Positions 23,401 through 41,405 of a stretch of DNA of 64,000 nt are shown piece after piece. The notes under the pieces were generated by a model. It saw only the letters and a list, made by a program, of their open reading frames with translations, ran no database searches and was not told where the DNA came from. How positions within the stretch are numbered: the stretch's first letter is position 1; every line of letters begins with the position of its first letter. The position numbers were made by a program, and so were the translations under genes. Source of the DNA: Paraspadella gotoi (Eukaryota > Chaetognatha); assembly GCA_051294375.1 (NCBI GenBank), contig CM119265.1, positions 14,396,414 to 14,460,413 on the forward strand, written 5' to 3'.

Positions 23401-23487
23401 ACTCAAAAGGTCAACCTCGTCTCTAACGAAACAGGGACAGAATCGAAGAAGACGTCTGTCTCCAAGTCTGCCTCTTTCTGTTGTTAA
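20487..23487 (+). CDS. Atypical Rab-family small GTPase with N-terminal extension
   Basis: Exons 20487-20866, 20945-21125, 21919-22139 and 23256-23487 give about 337 residues. A ~90-residue disordered acidic N-terminus precedes a GTPase fold: P-loop GDVDVGKT, DTAGQERYKSLT as switch II, then FYRDCHGCLVLFDLTREETF. The G4 motif, normally NKxD, reads GAKFTDD, so the base-specifying asparagine is alanine, and no SAK-type G5 is clear. Switch I is shortened. A basic/serine tail ends in Phe-Cys-Cys, a typical double-geranylgeranylation signal, so the protein should be membrane-anchored. Rabs recruit effectors to vesicles; which Rab this is cannot be decided. Another in-frame ATG at 20421 would add 22 residues. 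The third intron (1.1 kb) is almost wholly a foldback element. Confidence 0.8.
21345..21696. mobile_element. MITE-like inverted-repeat element in the Rab intron
   Basis: Perfect 21-bp inverted repeats, beginning GTAGTAATATCCTTAT at 21345 and ending ATAAGGATATTACTAC at 21696, bound a 352-bp AT-rich segment with partly complementary inner arms and no coding capacity. The repeat resembles AGTACTATCCTTA at the palindrome near 3300/3665 and TTTTATAAGGATAGTACT near 3080, suggesting one family. Confidence 0.65.
22174..23217. mobile_element. Large foldback element filling the last Rab intron
   Basis: The outer arms are inverse complements: AAAGTTTACAAACAACGATT near 22190 and AATCGTTGTTTGTAAACTTT near 23172. 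The inner arms also match: a GA-rich run with ACATTTCATAAACAATT and GAGCAATGTACAACAAAGAT on the left against a CT-rich run on the right. The loop centre is near 22810. The right arm is shorter, so one arm has lost ~240 bp. A decayed hammerhead-like core (CTGATGA on the minus strand at 22253-22259) sits in the left arm. There is no protein-coding gene. Confidence 0.75.
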
Positions 23488-23701
23488 TATTTTGTTGTTG
23501 GTATTTTTGATTTTTCGATGAAGCTTAAATGTGGGGACGAATTTTTGCCATTTACTACTAGAGTTCTCCAAAAAATTTTGATATTGTTCTATTTTTTCAT
23601 AATTACTGTGATCTTTTTAAATTTTCTTTTGTTATTAAAGTTTTTCAGTTTCGATGATATATACAATTACATACTTATCTTGTGTGAACTAAATGTTTAG
23701 C

Positions 23702-23781
23702 GATGACAACAGTCAGTACTGAAGAGGATGTGACTAATAGTTCAAAAAGGAAACATCTCGCAATAGCAGTCGAGGAAAACG
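23702..23781 (+). CDS. Possible 5' coding exon (unassigned)
   Basis: ATG starts 26 open codons rich in Ser, Thr, Glu and Lys, ending in a good donor (AACG|GTAAGG). The splice is phase 1, which does not fit the phase-0 acceptor of the CISD3 exon at 25224, so an exon between them or a different partner would be needed. Alternatively it is chance. Low confidence. Confidence 0.2.
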
Positions 23782-23790
23782 GTAAGGAGA

Positions 23791-24386
23791 TTATATAATA
23801 AGGCGGGCCAAAATTGATCACGTTTTATCATTAAGAGTTCTGTAATATAAAATTCTTTTGTCCATCATTTATTTAATCAATATTTACTATTACTTTTTTA
23901 ACTAGTGAAGCGCAGTGTAACATTGAAACATTTAAATATTTATCAATGCATAGGCAATGAAAAAATTTTTTTTGTAAAAAATTTAATTTTTAAGAACGGA
24001 TTCAGATAGCCCATAAAAAGTTGTTTACACAAAGTATAATGCGTTTTTCAATATTTCGATGATAAACTTTATAAAATCATCATCATCATCGTACCATAAT
24101 TTTTAGTTTTTTTAAATTTTAACTAATAAAAAAAAATTTGAAAATCTTGTAGTAATATTTTTTATTTATTTTTTCAAGCTCTACCCGAATCCGTTTTTAA
24201 AAATTCTGATTTTGAAATTTCATGATTTATAATAATACGATAAGCTTTAAATGCTTCTATGTTATTAACTATACATAAAATCTTAAATTTTTTTGTAATT
24301 TCGTTATCCCACAGGGATGCTCTTACGCTATTTATATTACTGAACTCTTACTCTTAGCTTTTACTTTGTTCCGCCTTATTATATAA
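23791..24386. mobile_element. MITE-like element with 16-bp terminal inverted repeats
   Basis: TTATATAATAAGGCGG at 23791-23806 and its exact complement CCGCCTTATTATATAA at 24371-24386 bound 596 bp with no open frame. The interior shares AAAAAGTTGT and ACAAAGTATAAT with the mTOR intron near 8930-9010. Confidence 0.7.
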
Positions 24387-25223
24387 TTTATTAATATTAT
24401 ACGTTCGATTACTGTAAACGCAAATACGGTACTAAGTAAAACTTATGATTGGATGAAAAAGGTCTTAGTTTTTGTGTTCGATTTAACTGGACTCATAAAA
24501 ATAAATTAGTTCAATGAAAACTGCTAAAGTACTGCAATCCAAGCAGTCCATTCCTTTTAACCATACATGCTGACGGTGACATTTAGTAGCGAATTTTTGG
24601 TGACAGACACTGAACCGAAGCGAAAATAAAAGGATTGTTATTGGTTTGATCTTGTAATGATTTTAATGAGACGAACTTGGCTCTCCGTGTCAGCACACAG
24701 TGGCGTGACGATGACTTCTAGAGGGGTGGTAACCTGTTAAAATTTATAAGATTAAATTTATTATTTTACATGACCTTAGTACAACGTTACCTACAATTAT
24801 TTGAACAATTGATCGGATTCTTTTTTCTTTCAAAAAAATCTCGTTCTGGTCGTCTTCGTCCAATAACCTTTGTTTGTTCGCAAGAAGTTTTTTTCTTTTT
24901 CTATGAGAGTAAAAAACTTACCAGATATATACGTATTTTATACATTTTCTACATATTACTTTCATTATACCTTGTTCGTATTATGTAAAGATAGCCAAGG
25001 TATACGGCAAGAACGAATAGGCAAAAACAGAAAATCCAAATTAATGTCAGTGCCACTAAAATTATTGATTAGATTAGGTAAAGTTAAAAAAGGCGCCAAC
25101 GTCTCATTTATTTCCTGCTACTTACCAAGGGACATGATTTCGAAAATGGAAAAAAACAGTTCACTACTCAGTTACTGAACTCGATTTAGTTTCGAAGAGT
25201 CACGAATTTAAACTAATCGACAG

Positions 25224-26220
25224 GAAGAGATAAAAGCCGATATCCCAGAAACAAACTCTTTTGGATTTTTTCGCTTATCACGGCGACGGCCCAGAAAATT
25301 TTTGTTACTTTTTTCGCCAGCGGATTCTGAAAATCTTAAGCGAAGGCCGCCACCTCGCTATGACGGTCCGCCTTACGAAGGGCACCTGTATCCTGCCGTC
25401 GCCGCCTACGCCCCCTCATCTCTCCGCGGGCTCGAAGATGGTGACAGCAAGCTATGGTGTGCTTGTGGCCTATCCAAACGTCAACCATGGTGTGATGGTT
25501 CTCATGCGGTGAGCGCCTATCGCCGGTTTTATTTTATTCCTAAAAAAGTGTAGTGGTATTTGTTCGTTCAGTGCTGCTAAAATTAGTTATTTAATCGTGA
25601 CCTATATGTTTAACTTATGATTATTCCACGTAAAAATTTGAGGAGATATTTAGCTCTAGTCTTTCAATTTTCGGGTCATAATTGAATTTCTCGTTTTAGG
25701 GGAATTTTTGATTTTTCAGAGCGTTTTTTGGTAGTTTTCTGTTTTTTGATAATTTTAAAGTTAACTCGCCGTCGAGGAGGGACCAAAAAAAAATGTTGCT
25801 GTAAGAGCAGTATAACAGGATAATTCTGACCAAATATCTACGATTTCTCTGAAGATTTTGCTTAGGATTAAAGAAAGAACTAAAAAAAAAATCTGAGGAA
25901 TATTAATGATGACCTAATTATAGTTTAGCTGCTTTGGACTCAGGGAACCGGAATTAAACCTTTGAGATGGATCGTTCCAGCGAAGAAGCAATCTCTTTAT
26001 TCGCTTTGTAATTGCAAGTATACGAAATCACCACCTTATTGCGATGGTACATAAGGGAATTAAGTTTGTCTGCTTTGGCTGCTTCAATAAAACTTAACGC
26101 TTTTTAGGAACTCACGTCAATCTCCCGTGCGACTACTTAGACAGAATAGCAAACTGTATAACTGCTCACGGTCAAGTGTCGAAGCTATGTTCCGACTGCG
26201 GTTGGGTCCCTGACTTTTAG
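25224..26220 (+). CDS. CISD3: CISD3-like double CDGSH iron-sulphur protein (5' end not found)
   Basis: Exons 25224-25508, 25944-26046 and 26108-26220 encode 166 residues. Two CDGSH motifs are present, CACGLSKRQPWCDGSH and CNCKYTKSPPYCDGTH, each supplying the three Cys and one His that hold a [2Fe-2S] cluster. Two motifs in one chain without a membrane anchor are diagnostic of CISD3 (MiNT), a mitochondrial matrix protein, unlike mitoNEET/NAF-1 with a single motif. The first visible exon reads FRLSRRRPRKFLLLFS before the first motif, a basic/hydrophobic segment suited to mitochondrial import. That exon stays open back to an acceptor at 25223, so at least one upstream exon with the ATG is missing from my model. 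A C-terminal extension with CSDCGW is unusual. NSMAF begins only 37 bp downstream. Confidence 0.85.
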
Positions 26221-26257
26221 AGAACGTTCATTGCCTGAACTTTTATCATAGTAGAGT

Positions 26258-34012
<7,755 letters not shown>

Positions 34013-34047
34013 CTTATTGATATTGACTTAATCGTAATTTATTTTTG

Positions 34048-34053
34048 AATAAA
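34048..34053 (+). terminator. NSMAF poly(A) signal AATAAA
   Basis: Canonical signal 35 nt after the NSMAF stop, followed by T-rich sequence. It lies in the 435-bp gap between the converging NSMAF and APPL genes. Confidence 0.5.
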
Positions 34054-34447
34054 AGAAATTAAGACTGATGGTTTCTTTTTTTTTTTTTGTTATTTCAATC
34101 TAAATTTATGGTTCTTTCTTCTTTTTTTTTAAATTCTATCTTGGTGGTTAAATTAATGAGTTTTGTGTTTTACAGTTCTATTAAAAAATAAAAAGTCATT
34201 AACAGCAAACGCACAAACTCAAACCAAAATAATATAGTGCAAGTTATTCAACAAAACTTCTCTTCAATGATACTTAGGATTTCTATACAAAAAAAAATGT
34301 GGGATCGGGTGCTAATATTTTTTTAAAACATTTTTAAACATTTTTAGAATTGACTGTAATACTTGTATTACTCTATTTAGTAATTATATGCCTAGACTAA
34401 AAACAAATTGCACATACTTGTAACTGCTAAGTATCGACTTGTAACTG

Positions 34448-37400
34448 CTAAGTTTCGACCTCCGATTCCTTGGTCGCCATGATGTCTTGATATGCTGCGT
34501 TTGTGGCTTCTTTGAGAGTCTCGCTCACTTCCGACGCGGAAGAGGCCGCCTCAAAAACGTGGCACCGGAATTTTGCCCCTTTGGCCGCACCATCGTCGGA
34601 CTGCCGCGAGACGAACCCAAACAGGCGGTCGTTGTCCTTGTGCGTCGTCCAAAAGGCTATGTCGGCGAGTTGGAACCGCGCTTCGACCTTTTGCTCGGTC
34701 GAGTCGGCATCGACGACGTCGAGGTTTCGCTTGTCAACGACGAGTTCCACTCGCGGCGACCGAAAAACGTTGTTAATTGCGCGCGCGGCCAGGACTTGAC
34801 GCATCGCCTCGTGAACGACTCGTTCCCCACGATCCTCGCTCACGAGCAGAGATCCCAGGAAGCGCGTAGAATGTCGGTTCAACGGCTCCTCTAAAAGCGA
34901 ACCCAAAGTAAAAACGAAAGAATAAGATATATCAAAAATACAAATATTAAAAAGAAAAAAAAACTTGCAGGCAGTTAATACCGGATGATCCGCTGTATTT
35001 GTTCTTTGACAGAATTTCGAACGTGACTGGAGCTGAAGTTGGAGTGAAATCGGTTGGCGAAGTAGTGGAAGGCGACGACTCTGAACTCTTTCCCGTGGAA
35101 CCTGAACGACACACACAGGCTTTATTAATCTATTCTACTTTGAATATTTCCTCCTCGCTTTTACCGTTCTCCCTTTCGCCTTTGGCCTCCATTTCCTTGA
35201 GCGTTTTTCCGGCGGCTTCAACCCCCGAGTTTGTTTTCTCCATTTTGGCGCCACCAACTTCGTTACTTAAGCGTTCAAACTCCTCCAACTAAAGTAAACA
35301 GAAAAGAGGAAAAGTTAATGAAACTAACACTGTCTGCAGAAGCCAAGTATTTTCCAGGTTGGAATCGCCAAGATGGAGTGCGCTGGGTCTCCGAAGGTGT
35401 TGGAGCTGAGCCCCAATCCTATCGTCTTTGAACCCGTTAGCCCCGTAACCAACGTCTTCTACGATGACGCAAATCGCCAAGTTTTCACTGTCAGGTTGGC
35501 AAATCGCCAAATGGTTGACGTACGTAATTTATCTCGGTCTTTACTTTTTTTTCACTTTTCTTAGATCCGGAGGTGCCACCGGCGTTTCTTGTAAAGGACC
35601 CGACGATCGTACCATACACAATTTTCGAATGGAGGACAAAGGCTCGGTCATGTCCATCAAATTTTCGCCCGAATACAAAATTTTGGCCATTCAAAGAGGT
35701 ACGAAGGAAATAAAATTACCTTGAAAACAAATTTGTAAAAAGAAATTCAATCACGCAGGGCAAAAGTCGGTCGAGTTTGCCAATTACATCAACGGCGAAA
35801 TAGATCCGGTAGAATACTCTCAGGCCGTCAAAGGAAAAATGGCGAAAATCATTGGGTTTTGTTGGACATCTCCTTTTGAGATCGTCTTCATTACTGATTG
35901 CGGTGTTGAACTTTACACGGTTATTCCAGAAAAAAGAACGCTCAAAAATATCAAGGTGATCTAAAACCTTCTTAATTATTCAATGTATATATAAACTATT
36001 GCCAGATTTCATAAGCAATTTGGAAATTTAATCCATTTTATTATTATCAGGTTATAAATCTTAATATCAACTGGTTCGTCTTCCATGCCGATAGCAGCGT
36101 CTTGATCCTGTCCTCAGGCAAAGCGGGTAACATGCTACATCCACTTCAGTTCAAGCAACAGTCAGTTATCAAACTTCCCAAGTTCGAGGTTGAATTATCA
36201 CCGAGTAAGTCGTCTTCCAGCCAAACCGTCTTACAGGTAACACACAAGTTAGAACTGATGGGGGCTTATGAACGTTCTCCATCTACATTTTTAATTATCA
36301 CAGGAACGTGATGTGAGCATCGTCATGCTTTACGGTCATTTGTACATTTCCGTTTTACGTCAACAACCTCGCGGCAATGGGAACGCTTCGCCAACTTCTG
36401 GTCCGACAGGAGCCGAGATTGTACTTTGTCAGTTGCAGGACGGTCAAGTCCGAAAAACGGACATTTTGAGGCTTGACATGAACGGAAGGTTTGCTATATC
36501 CGTGGTTGACAACCTTGTCATAGTTCACATTCAGGTAAAGTACTTGTACTAATAAATAATTAGGCGCTTTCGAGATTTTCTTGATCGACGGTTCTTTTTT
36601 TCTCCGACCAGTCAACCAAGGCCTCCCTAGTGTTCGACATTCGCCTGGGGGCTGATTTTCCAGAGCACCAAGTCAACGTCCATCGCCCCCTCTTCGAGCC
36701 CGTCAAAATTAAGCCCTTTAAGATAACCCCAGCACTCGGAATCCCAATGCTTCCCAAATCTAACGACGAGGATGATTTCTGCGAACTCTACGCTAATACG
36801 TGGATCCTGTTTCAACCGGACGTTGTCATTGACGCTGCCTTAGGTTTAGGAGAAATTTCTTGATCGTTTTTTTAAACATATATCTCATTTTCTATTGACG
36901 TCACCCAGGTTGCCTTTGGTATCTTCACCTGAAGTTGGATCACGTGATACCGTTAATCAAAAGTTCCGCGCGTCTTGTGGATTTTCTGCTACTTCGTCGC
37001 GACTCAAAAACGACGATCCTCACCGTCTGTAAGCAAATGCTCGGTCCTGCGGAGACACCGACTCCACTGCCCATCGTTGCCCAAATCTTCGACAGACTTA
37101 ACGAATGCTACAGGTCATTGAGGAGAGTTTTCGTTTGTTTCGCACATGCTTCATGGTCTTTTTTTCGATCGCAGGGTTTATATTGACCAAGAGCAACAGG
37201 CGTCCATGTCGCAGTGGTTCGTGGAAAGTGATTTTCACGTTTCTCGAATGTCCCTTGACTCAGGTGTTGAATAAAACGAGAATATGAGAAAAAAAAATCG
37301 TTTTATTATTTACAGTCGAAATCATCCTTGTATCCCAATAAAATGCTTACGTATTATTTACACAGGCCCTACGAGAGTTTCTTTCGGCTCTGCCTCGTCA

Positions 37401-40220
37401 TATCGTCGTCGTGGTCCGGTTATCATCGACCAGTCGGACATGTACACACACGTTCTTTCAGTTTTCGTCGACAACAAAGATATTCCTTCAAAGCGACTCG
37501 TTTCAGGTTTTGGCACACGTTTCTTTTGAGACATTTCGTGCATCTCAAACTTATTTTTTTTTTTTTTAGTACTCACCGAATACATTCGTTCCCTTAATCA
37601 ACAACGCGTTCCCGTGCAGCATTACCTTTACGAGATTTTAATTAACACTCTCGTTCACTGTAATTGCTTCTACCAACTGCATCAACTACTTCAGTATCAC
37701 GTCATCTCGGACTCAAAGCCATTGGCTTGCCTCATGCTGTCCCTGGAAAACGTTTATCCACCAGCACATCAGCTGGCGCTCGATATGCTGAAACGTCTCG
37801 GCACGGCTAATGAGGAAATTGTTGAGGTGCTGCTGTCAAAAAACCAGCTGCTGGCAGCCTTGCGATTCGTTCGTGGCATTGGTGCTCAGGACACTATTTC
37901 GGCGCGAAAATTTTTGGAAGCGGCCCTTAACACCGGCGACAAGTTGACTTTTTTCTCAATTTTTAAATTTTTTGAGCAGAGGAACGTTCGGTTGCGCGGA
38001 AAGCCTCAGTTTCCCGCAGGAGAACATTGTGACAAATACGTTCGACATTTCGAAGCAACCTTCATTAGCAAAGGACAAAACGGAGTTGACTAATAAACAT
38101 AAAGATAACAAAAAACAAAAAATCCCTATGCTTATAAAGAAATGTCTACATTTCTCATTCTAGACTGTTATAATTTTGTGTAATCCGTTATTATATTTAT
38201 AGTGTTCCTTCCGTTTAAATACTAGGTTTAACAAATGTTTATTACACCATTTTATATCTAATGATTTAAATTTATTTCTAGGTTTTAAAATTTACGATCG
38301 ATCGTATCTTTTAAATAGAATAGATAGCTAATAAAACTAGTCCATTTAGATTCTACAAAGCTATTTTCCCATGCCAAGTGATTCCGTCTTTGGACTGAAT
38401 CGCCTTAAAGGTATGTTTAATGAATCAATAGTAGGGTCACCTGTAACTTAGCTATGTCGGCCGCTGCGGCGTCAGAATCGGAATTGACGAGGTTGACGAT
38501 GGTGGCTATCCACTCGTCCATGTGTCGACTATTTTCCGCTTGCATAATGTAAACGATTCGCTCTTCTTCCCCTCCTCCTGACGCCACTTGAAATACGAAT
38601 CTGATAAACGAGTCGGTATAAAAAAATGCTTTAAAATTTGATTAGCGATTATATAATAGATGTATTTTTATATTCATACAATACGTATATATTTATAATA
38701 AGGAAATCATTAATTACCGTCGATCGTCTATTTCTATGGGGTGTACGGTGATTCCTTTCTCTATTTCAACAAGTGGAGTCGCCACCATCGCATCCCTTCT
38801 TTGCATCAATAGATTTCTTGCCTGAATGAAGACGTATACGCGATCCCATCGATAGGTAGTTAGACCGAGGCGGCTTTTGGGTTCCTGCTCAGAGAAACAT
38901 AATTTGAGAGATTTTCAGGGTCATGTCTTTCACTTTATAGGGATAATAATTTCAATCAATTATTGATAATATAGTGAAAGCGATTTAATTATGGCAAATT
39001 TGGCGGTTCGTTCTTCCATCAAGTTTCTGTGATCACTATAAATTACGGATTTCTTCAGGGACACATAACTCTAAACTGACCCTGAATCGAATATTGAGAT
39101 ATCCCGCTTTTTGGTTCATGCTTAGGTTTGCTCGTATTTGCGACATTTCTTTTGGAGGTTCGGCGTAGTACAAGGGAAGGCACTGTTCCTCTAGGAAGTG
39201 CGCCGTGTCGGATAGACGTTGAGTTTCCTCTCCGAGTTCCTAAAAATGTTAATGTCAAAAGTTTAACGAAATTTAAATACTAATTCAATGGTAAATATCA
39301 ATAATAACAAACCTGGTGAACCGTCTGCACGCTGGCTGAGATATTTTCACAAAAGCTGTCAAGCTCGTCATTCGTCAAAAGATTTTCTATACCAAGTTTA
39401 TACAATTCTTTGGATGATTGAATAAATCCCAAATAAGGCTCAATCAACGCATATTTCCTTTTAAGCTGAAGTGTATTCAAGGCAAGGATGTATTGCATCA
39501 TTGTTTGATGATATTTGTGACGCATGTGAAAAACCTTTAAATTAAAAATATTTATTATATATTCAAACAAGAATAACTTCATAACTACGTACTTCCTGAT
39601 TAATTTCCAGCTTCTTTTTTTCAGAATCTTTCTTTGTTAATCGGGAATGCTTGACAAGTGAAGTCTCTAATTCTTGTTCTGACAAGTGAGTCATTCCATG
39701 AAGAGAAGTAAGTTCTTCCATGTCAGTTTTTATGAAGTTGGAAAGGGGTATGGCAACCGAATCCTTCTCAAAAATGTTTATATAAGATAATATAGAATTG
39801 CTGATAAATTTTTTTTTACTTTACCTGTAGTTGTTGCGCCTGTATTTGATGCCAAGAAGAAATGTCCTCTAGTGTTCTACCGAATTGGGACAGTGTTACT
39901 CCCAATATGGAATCGTTTGTTTCCAAGGGAAATTTACCGTTTTGATATCCTTGTGCTAATTGTGCTAAGTCGTGAGTTGCGTTTGCTATTTCTACATGTG
40001 ATTTAATAACCTATTGGGAGTATTAATGTTATTAGTATTAAAGTTAATAAACTGTTAATGAATTGATTAAAAGAATCAGTCTCACTTTCAAAGCATTGTC
40101 TTGCATCCGATTTGAGAATTCTCGTAATTGTACTGCATCTTGTTCAAAAAGTTTTAGGAGATTTCGTGATTGAGGATTGTCCTCCAGTGCATCTTCCAAA
40201 AGTAGTTTTGTCGCACTCAT
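34448..40220 (-). CDS. APPL1/2-like: APPL: BAR-PH-PTB endosomal adaptor, with RMC1 inside one intron
   Basis: Minus-strand exons 40220-40086, 40010-39825, 39763-39593, 39534-39313, 39239-39081, 38884-38718, 38600-38441, 35288-35165, 35101-34965 and 34888-34448 total about 633 residues (vertebrate APPLs are 660-710). The first four exons form the BAR domain (LEDNPQSRNLLKLFEQDA, FQSS-type helices, YILALNTLQLKRKYALIEPY). The PH domain follows (NQKAGYLNIRF, TTYRWDRVYVFIQ, MQAENSRHMDEWIATIVN). The PTB domain has TRFLGSLLVSEDRGERVVHE, then AMRQVLAARAINNVFR and RLFGFVSRQ. The linker piece APVTFEIL matches the APPL linker. APPL proteins bind Rab5 on early signalling endosomes and adaptor tails such as those of adiponectin and TrkA receptors. 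Exons 7 and 8 are both phase 0 and lie 3.15 kb apart with RMC1 between them on the other strand. An alternative short last exon may exist at 38403-38353. Confidence 0.88.
35373..38093 (+). CDS. RMC1: RMC1 (Mic1), subunit of the Mon1-Ccz1 Rab7 exchange factor
   Basis: Exons 35373-35494, 35565-35698, 35759-35955, 36051-36236, 36304-36534, 36612-36843, 36909-37113, 37175-37263, 37366-37506 and 37570-38093 encode about 686 residues (657 in human). The N-terminal half is a β-propeller-like region (FYDDANRQVFTV, VMSIKFSPEYKILAIQRG). The C-terminal half is helical and highly conserved: DQSDMYTHVLS, EYIRSLNQ, LLQYHVISDSKPLACLMLSL, YPPAHQLALDMLKRLGTANE, RFVRGIGAQDTISARKFLEA. RMC1 is the third subunit of metazoan Mon1-Ccz1, which loads Rab7 with GTP during endosome maturation and autophagy. 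The start ATG is in a strong context (CCAAGATGG), 85 bp from the acceptor of APPL exon 8 on the opposite strand. The stop codon overlaps AATAAA. Confidence 0.95.
38092..38097 (+). terminator. Poly(A) signal overlapping the RMC1 stop codon
   Basis: TAA at 38091-38093 runs directly into AATAAA at 38092-38097, giving a minimal 3' UTR, as in the ASB-like gene. Confidence 0.45.
38353..38403 (-). CDS. Possible alternative last exon of APPL (BAR-PH form)
   Basis: After the exon ending at 38441 (phase 0) a 37-nt GT..AG gap leads to 16 in-frame codons and a stop at 38353-38355. Two minus-strand AATAAA sequences follow within about 120 bp (near 38270 and 38234). Using this exon would yield an APPL without the PTB domain. 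The very short intron makes this uncertain. Confidence 0.3.
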   Translation of the reverse strand, partial: AIQSKDGITWHGKIAL

Positions 40221-40576
40221 GTTTGAAAGTTTGCTTGAAACCGTGATGAGATTAAATAACGACGTTAGTGGTGCAAAAAATTCTTTTTATAAGAAGAATG
40301 CGGTTTAAATTACTCCAAACAGCGGTGTGAATTTAATTTGGGGGAAAATTATTGAACGCATTTTCTTACAACCAAGACATGGTGAAGATGTTCTTTTGTT
40401 GGCAAAGAGTGAACAGCTGATTTTTGATAAAACTAATGAAATTTTTTCATAAATATAGTTAAAACATAATATTTATTTTAACCTTTGTTTTAATGATTTA
40501 TTTTTTGGTTAAAAATAGTTTTATCAAATTATAAACCAAATATTTTTACTAACTCTTTGTTGGTTGTTTGTTTTTT

Positions 40577-40774
40577 TTACGTCACACTCCACAACGAATT
40601 TCCCAGTGCCTTACTCACTACTAACAAATGACGTATAGTTTCATTTTCAACGTTTTTCCCGATCTTTTTCACAATTTCATAGCCTCTTGATAATATCATC
40701 CTCATTCTACGTTTCTCAGTTATACTTGGAACCACTGATCTATTTTTTTTATCAAAGTATACCCAAATTATCAT
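40577..40774 (-). CDS. Small unrecognised open frame
   Basis: 65 codons from ATG to TAA, lysine-rich, with YEIVKKIGKNVENETIRHLL followed by VVSKALGNSLW. The residue mix is less biased than typical chance frames in this AT-rich DNA, but there is no family match I know and no neighbouring exon fits. It may be a small gene, a transposon remnant, or chance. Confidence 0.2.
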   Translation of the reverse strand: MIIWVYFDKKNRSVVPSITEKRRMRMILSRGYEIVKKIGKNVENETIRHLLVVSKALGNSLWSVT

Positions 40775-41229
40775 AAGTTACGATAAAATAGTTATTTAAT
40801 TGTCATAAACGTTCAATCTTAAATATTTGAATTATATTTTTCAATTTAATTATATTTGCTCTAGTATTAGTCATAATTCCTACTTCTACCTTGAGCAACT
40901 ATACTTGCGTAACCATCAGTAAGATTCTGGGCTTGTTAAGACTTGCTTTTGCTAAAAAATTACCTAAAGTTTAAAAAGCATTTTTTCAGATTTATTTTAT
41001 TAAGCTAAAAATTAGAATTTAATTATAATTTTTTTGTTTCGTTAGCTGAAAACAAATTTGTTTTATTTTCAGAGAAGAAAAATATAAATTTTTGTATTTT
41101 GTTCATGGTAAAGAAAGTGAAATACTTAGGGTGACAAATACTTGGTAAAATTTTGCAAGCATGCTTGTTAAGTAAAACAAGCAAAAAATTTAATCAAAAA
41201 AAGTATGTTCTCTTTATTTTAAAAACCTT

Positions 41230-41405
41230 TACTTTCGCCGACCGGGGTTAGGGAAGCGTTAGGGTGAAGGGTAATTTAGGGGCGTTTAGGATTAGGGGTG
41301 GTTAGGGTTAGGAAGGTTTAGGTTTAGTAATTAAGTAATATTTTTTTCTAATTTTTTTTTAAATAGTTTTTCAAAAGCCTGCCATAACCGCGGTCGGCGA
41401 AAGTA
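41230..41405. mobile_element. 176-bp TIR element with TTAGGG-like interior
   Basis: TACTTTCGCCGACCGGGGTT at the left end and AACCGCGGTCGGCGAAAGTA at the right are inverse complements with one mismatch. TA at each border fits a TA target preference. The left interior (41244-41330) is a degenerate run of GTTAGGG/TTAGGGTGA-type units. Confidence 0.7.

Larger units (their letters stand above)
23488..25223. other. Region between Rab and CISD3 genes
   Basis: Mostly AT-rich. It contains a possible short 5' exon (23702-23781), an inverted-repeat element (23791-24386) and unassigned sequence from 24400 to 25223, which presumably includes the undetected first exon of the CISD3-like gene. Confidence 0.5.

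Noticed and set aside
34448-35288. Stand-alone PTB-domain gene starting at the ATG near 35243
   Set aside because: The frame is open upstream of that ATG to a strong acceptor at 35289-35290. The PTB and linker sequences are specifically APPL-like, and an APPL BAR-PH lacking a PTB lies upstream on the same strand.
41244-41330. True telomere or chromosome end
   Set aside because: The TTAGGG-like units are degenerate, short and enclosed by inverted repeats, with unique DNA on both sides.
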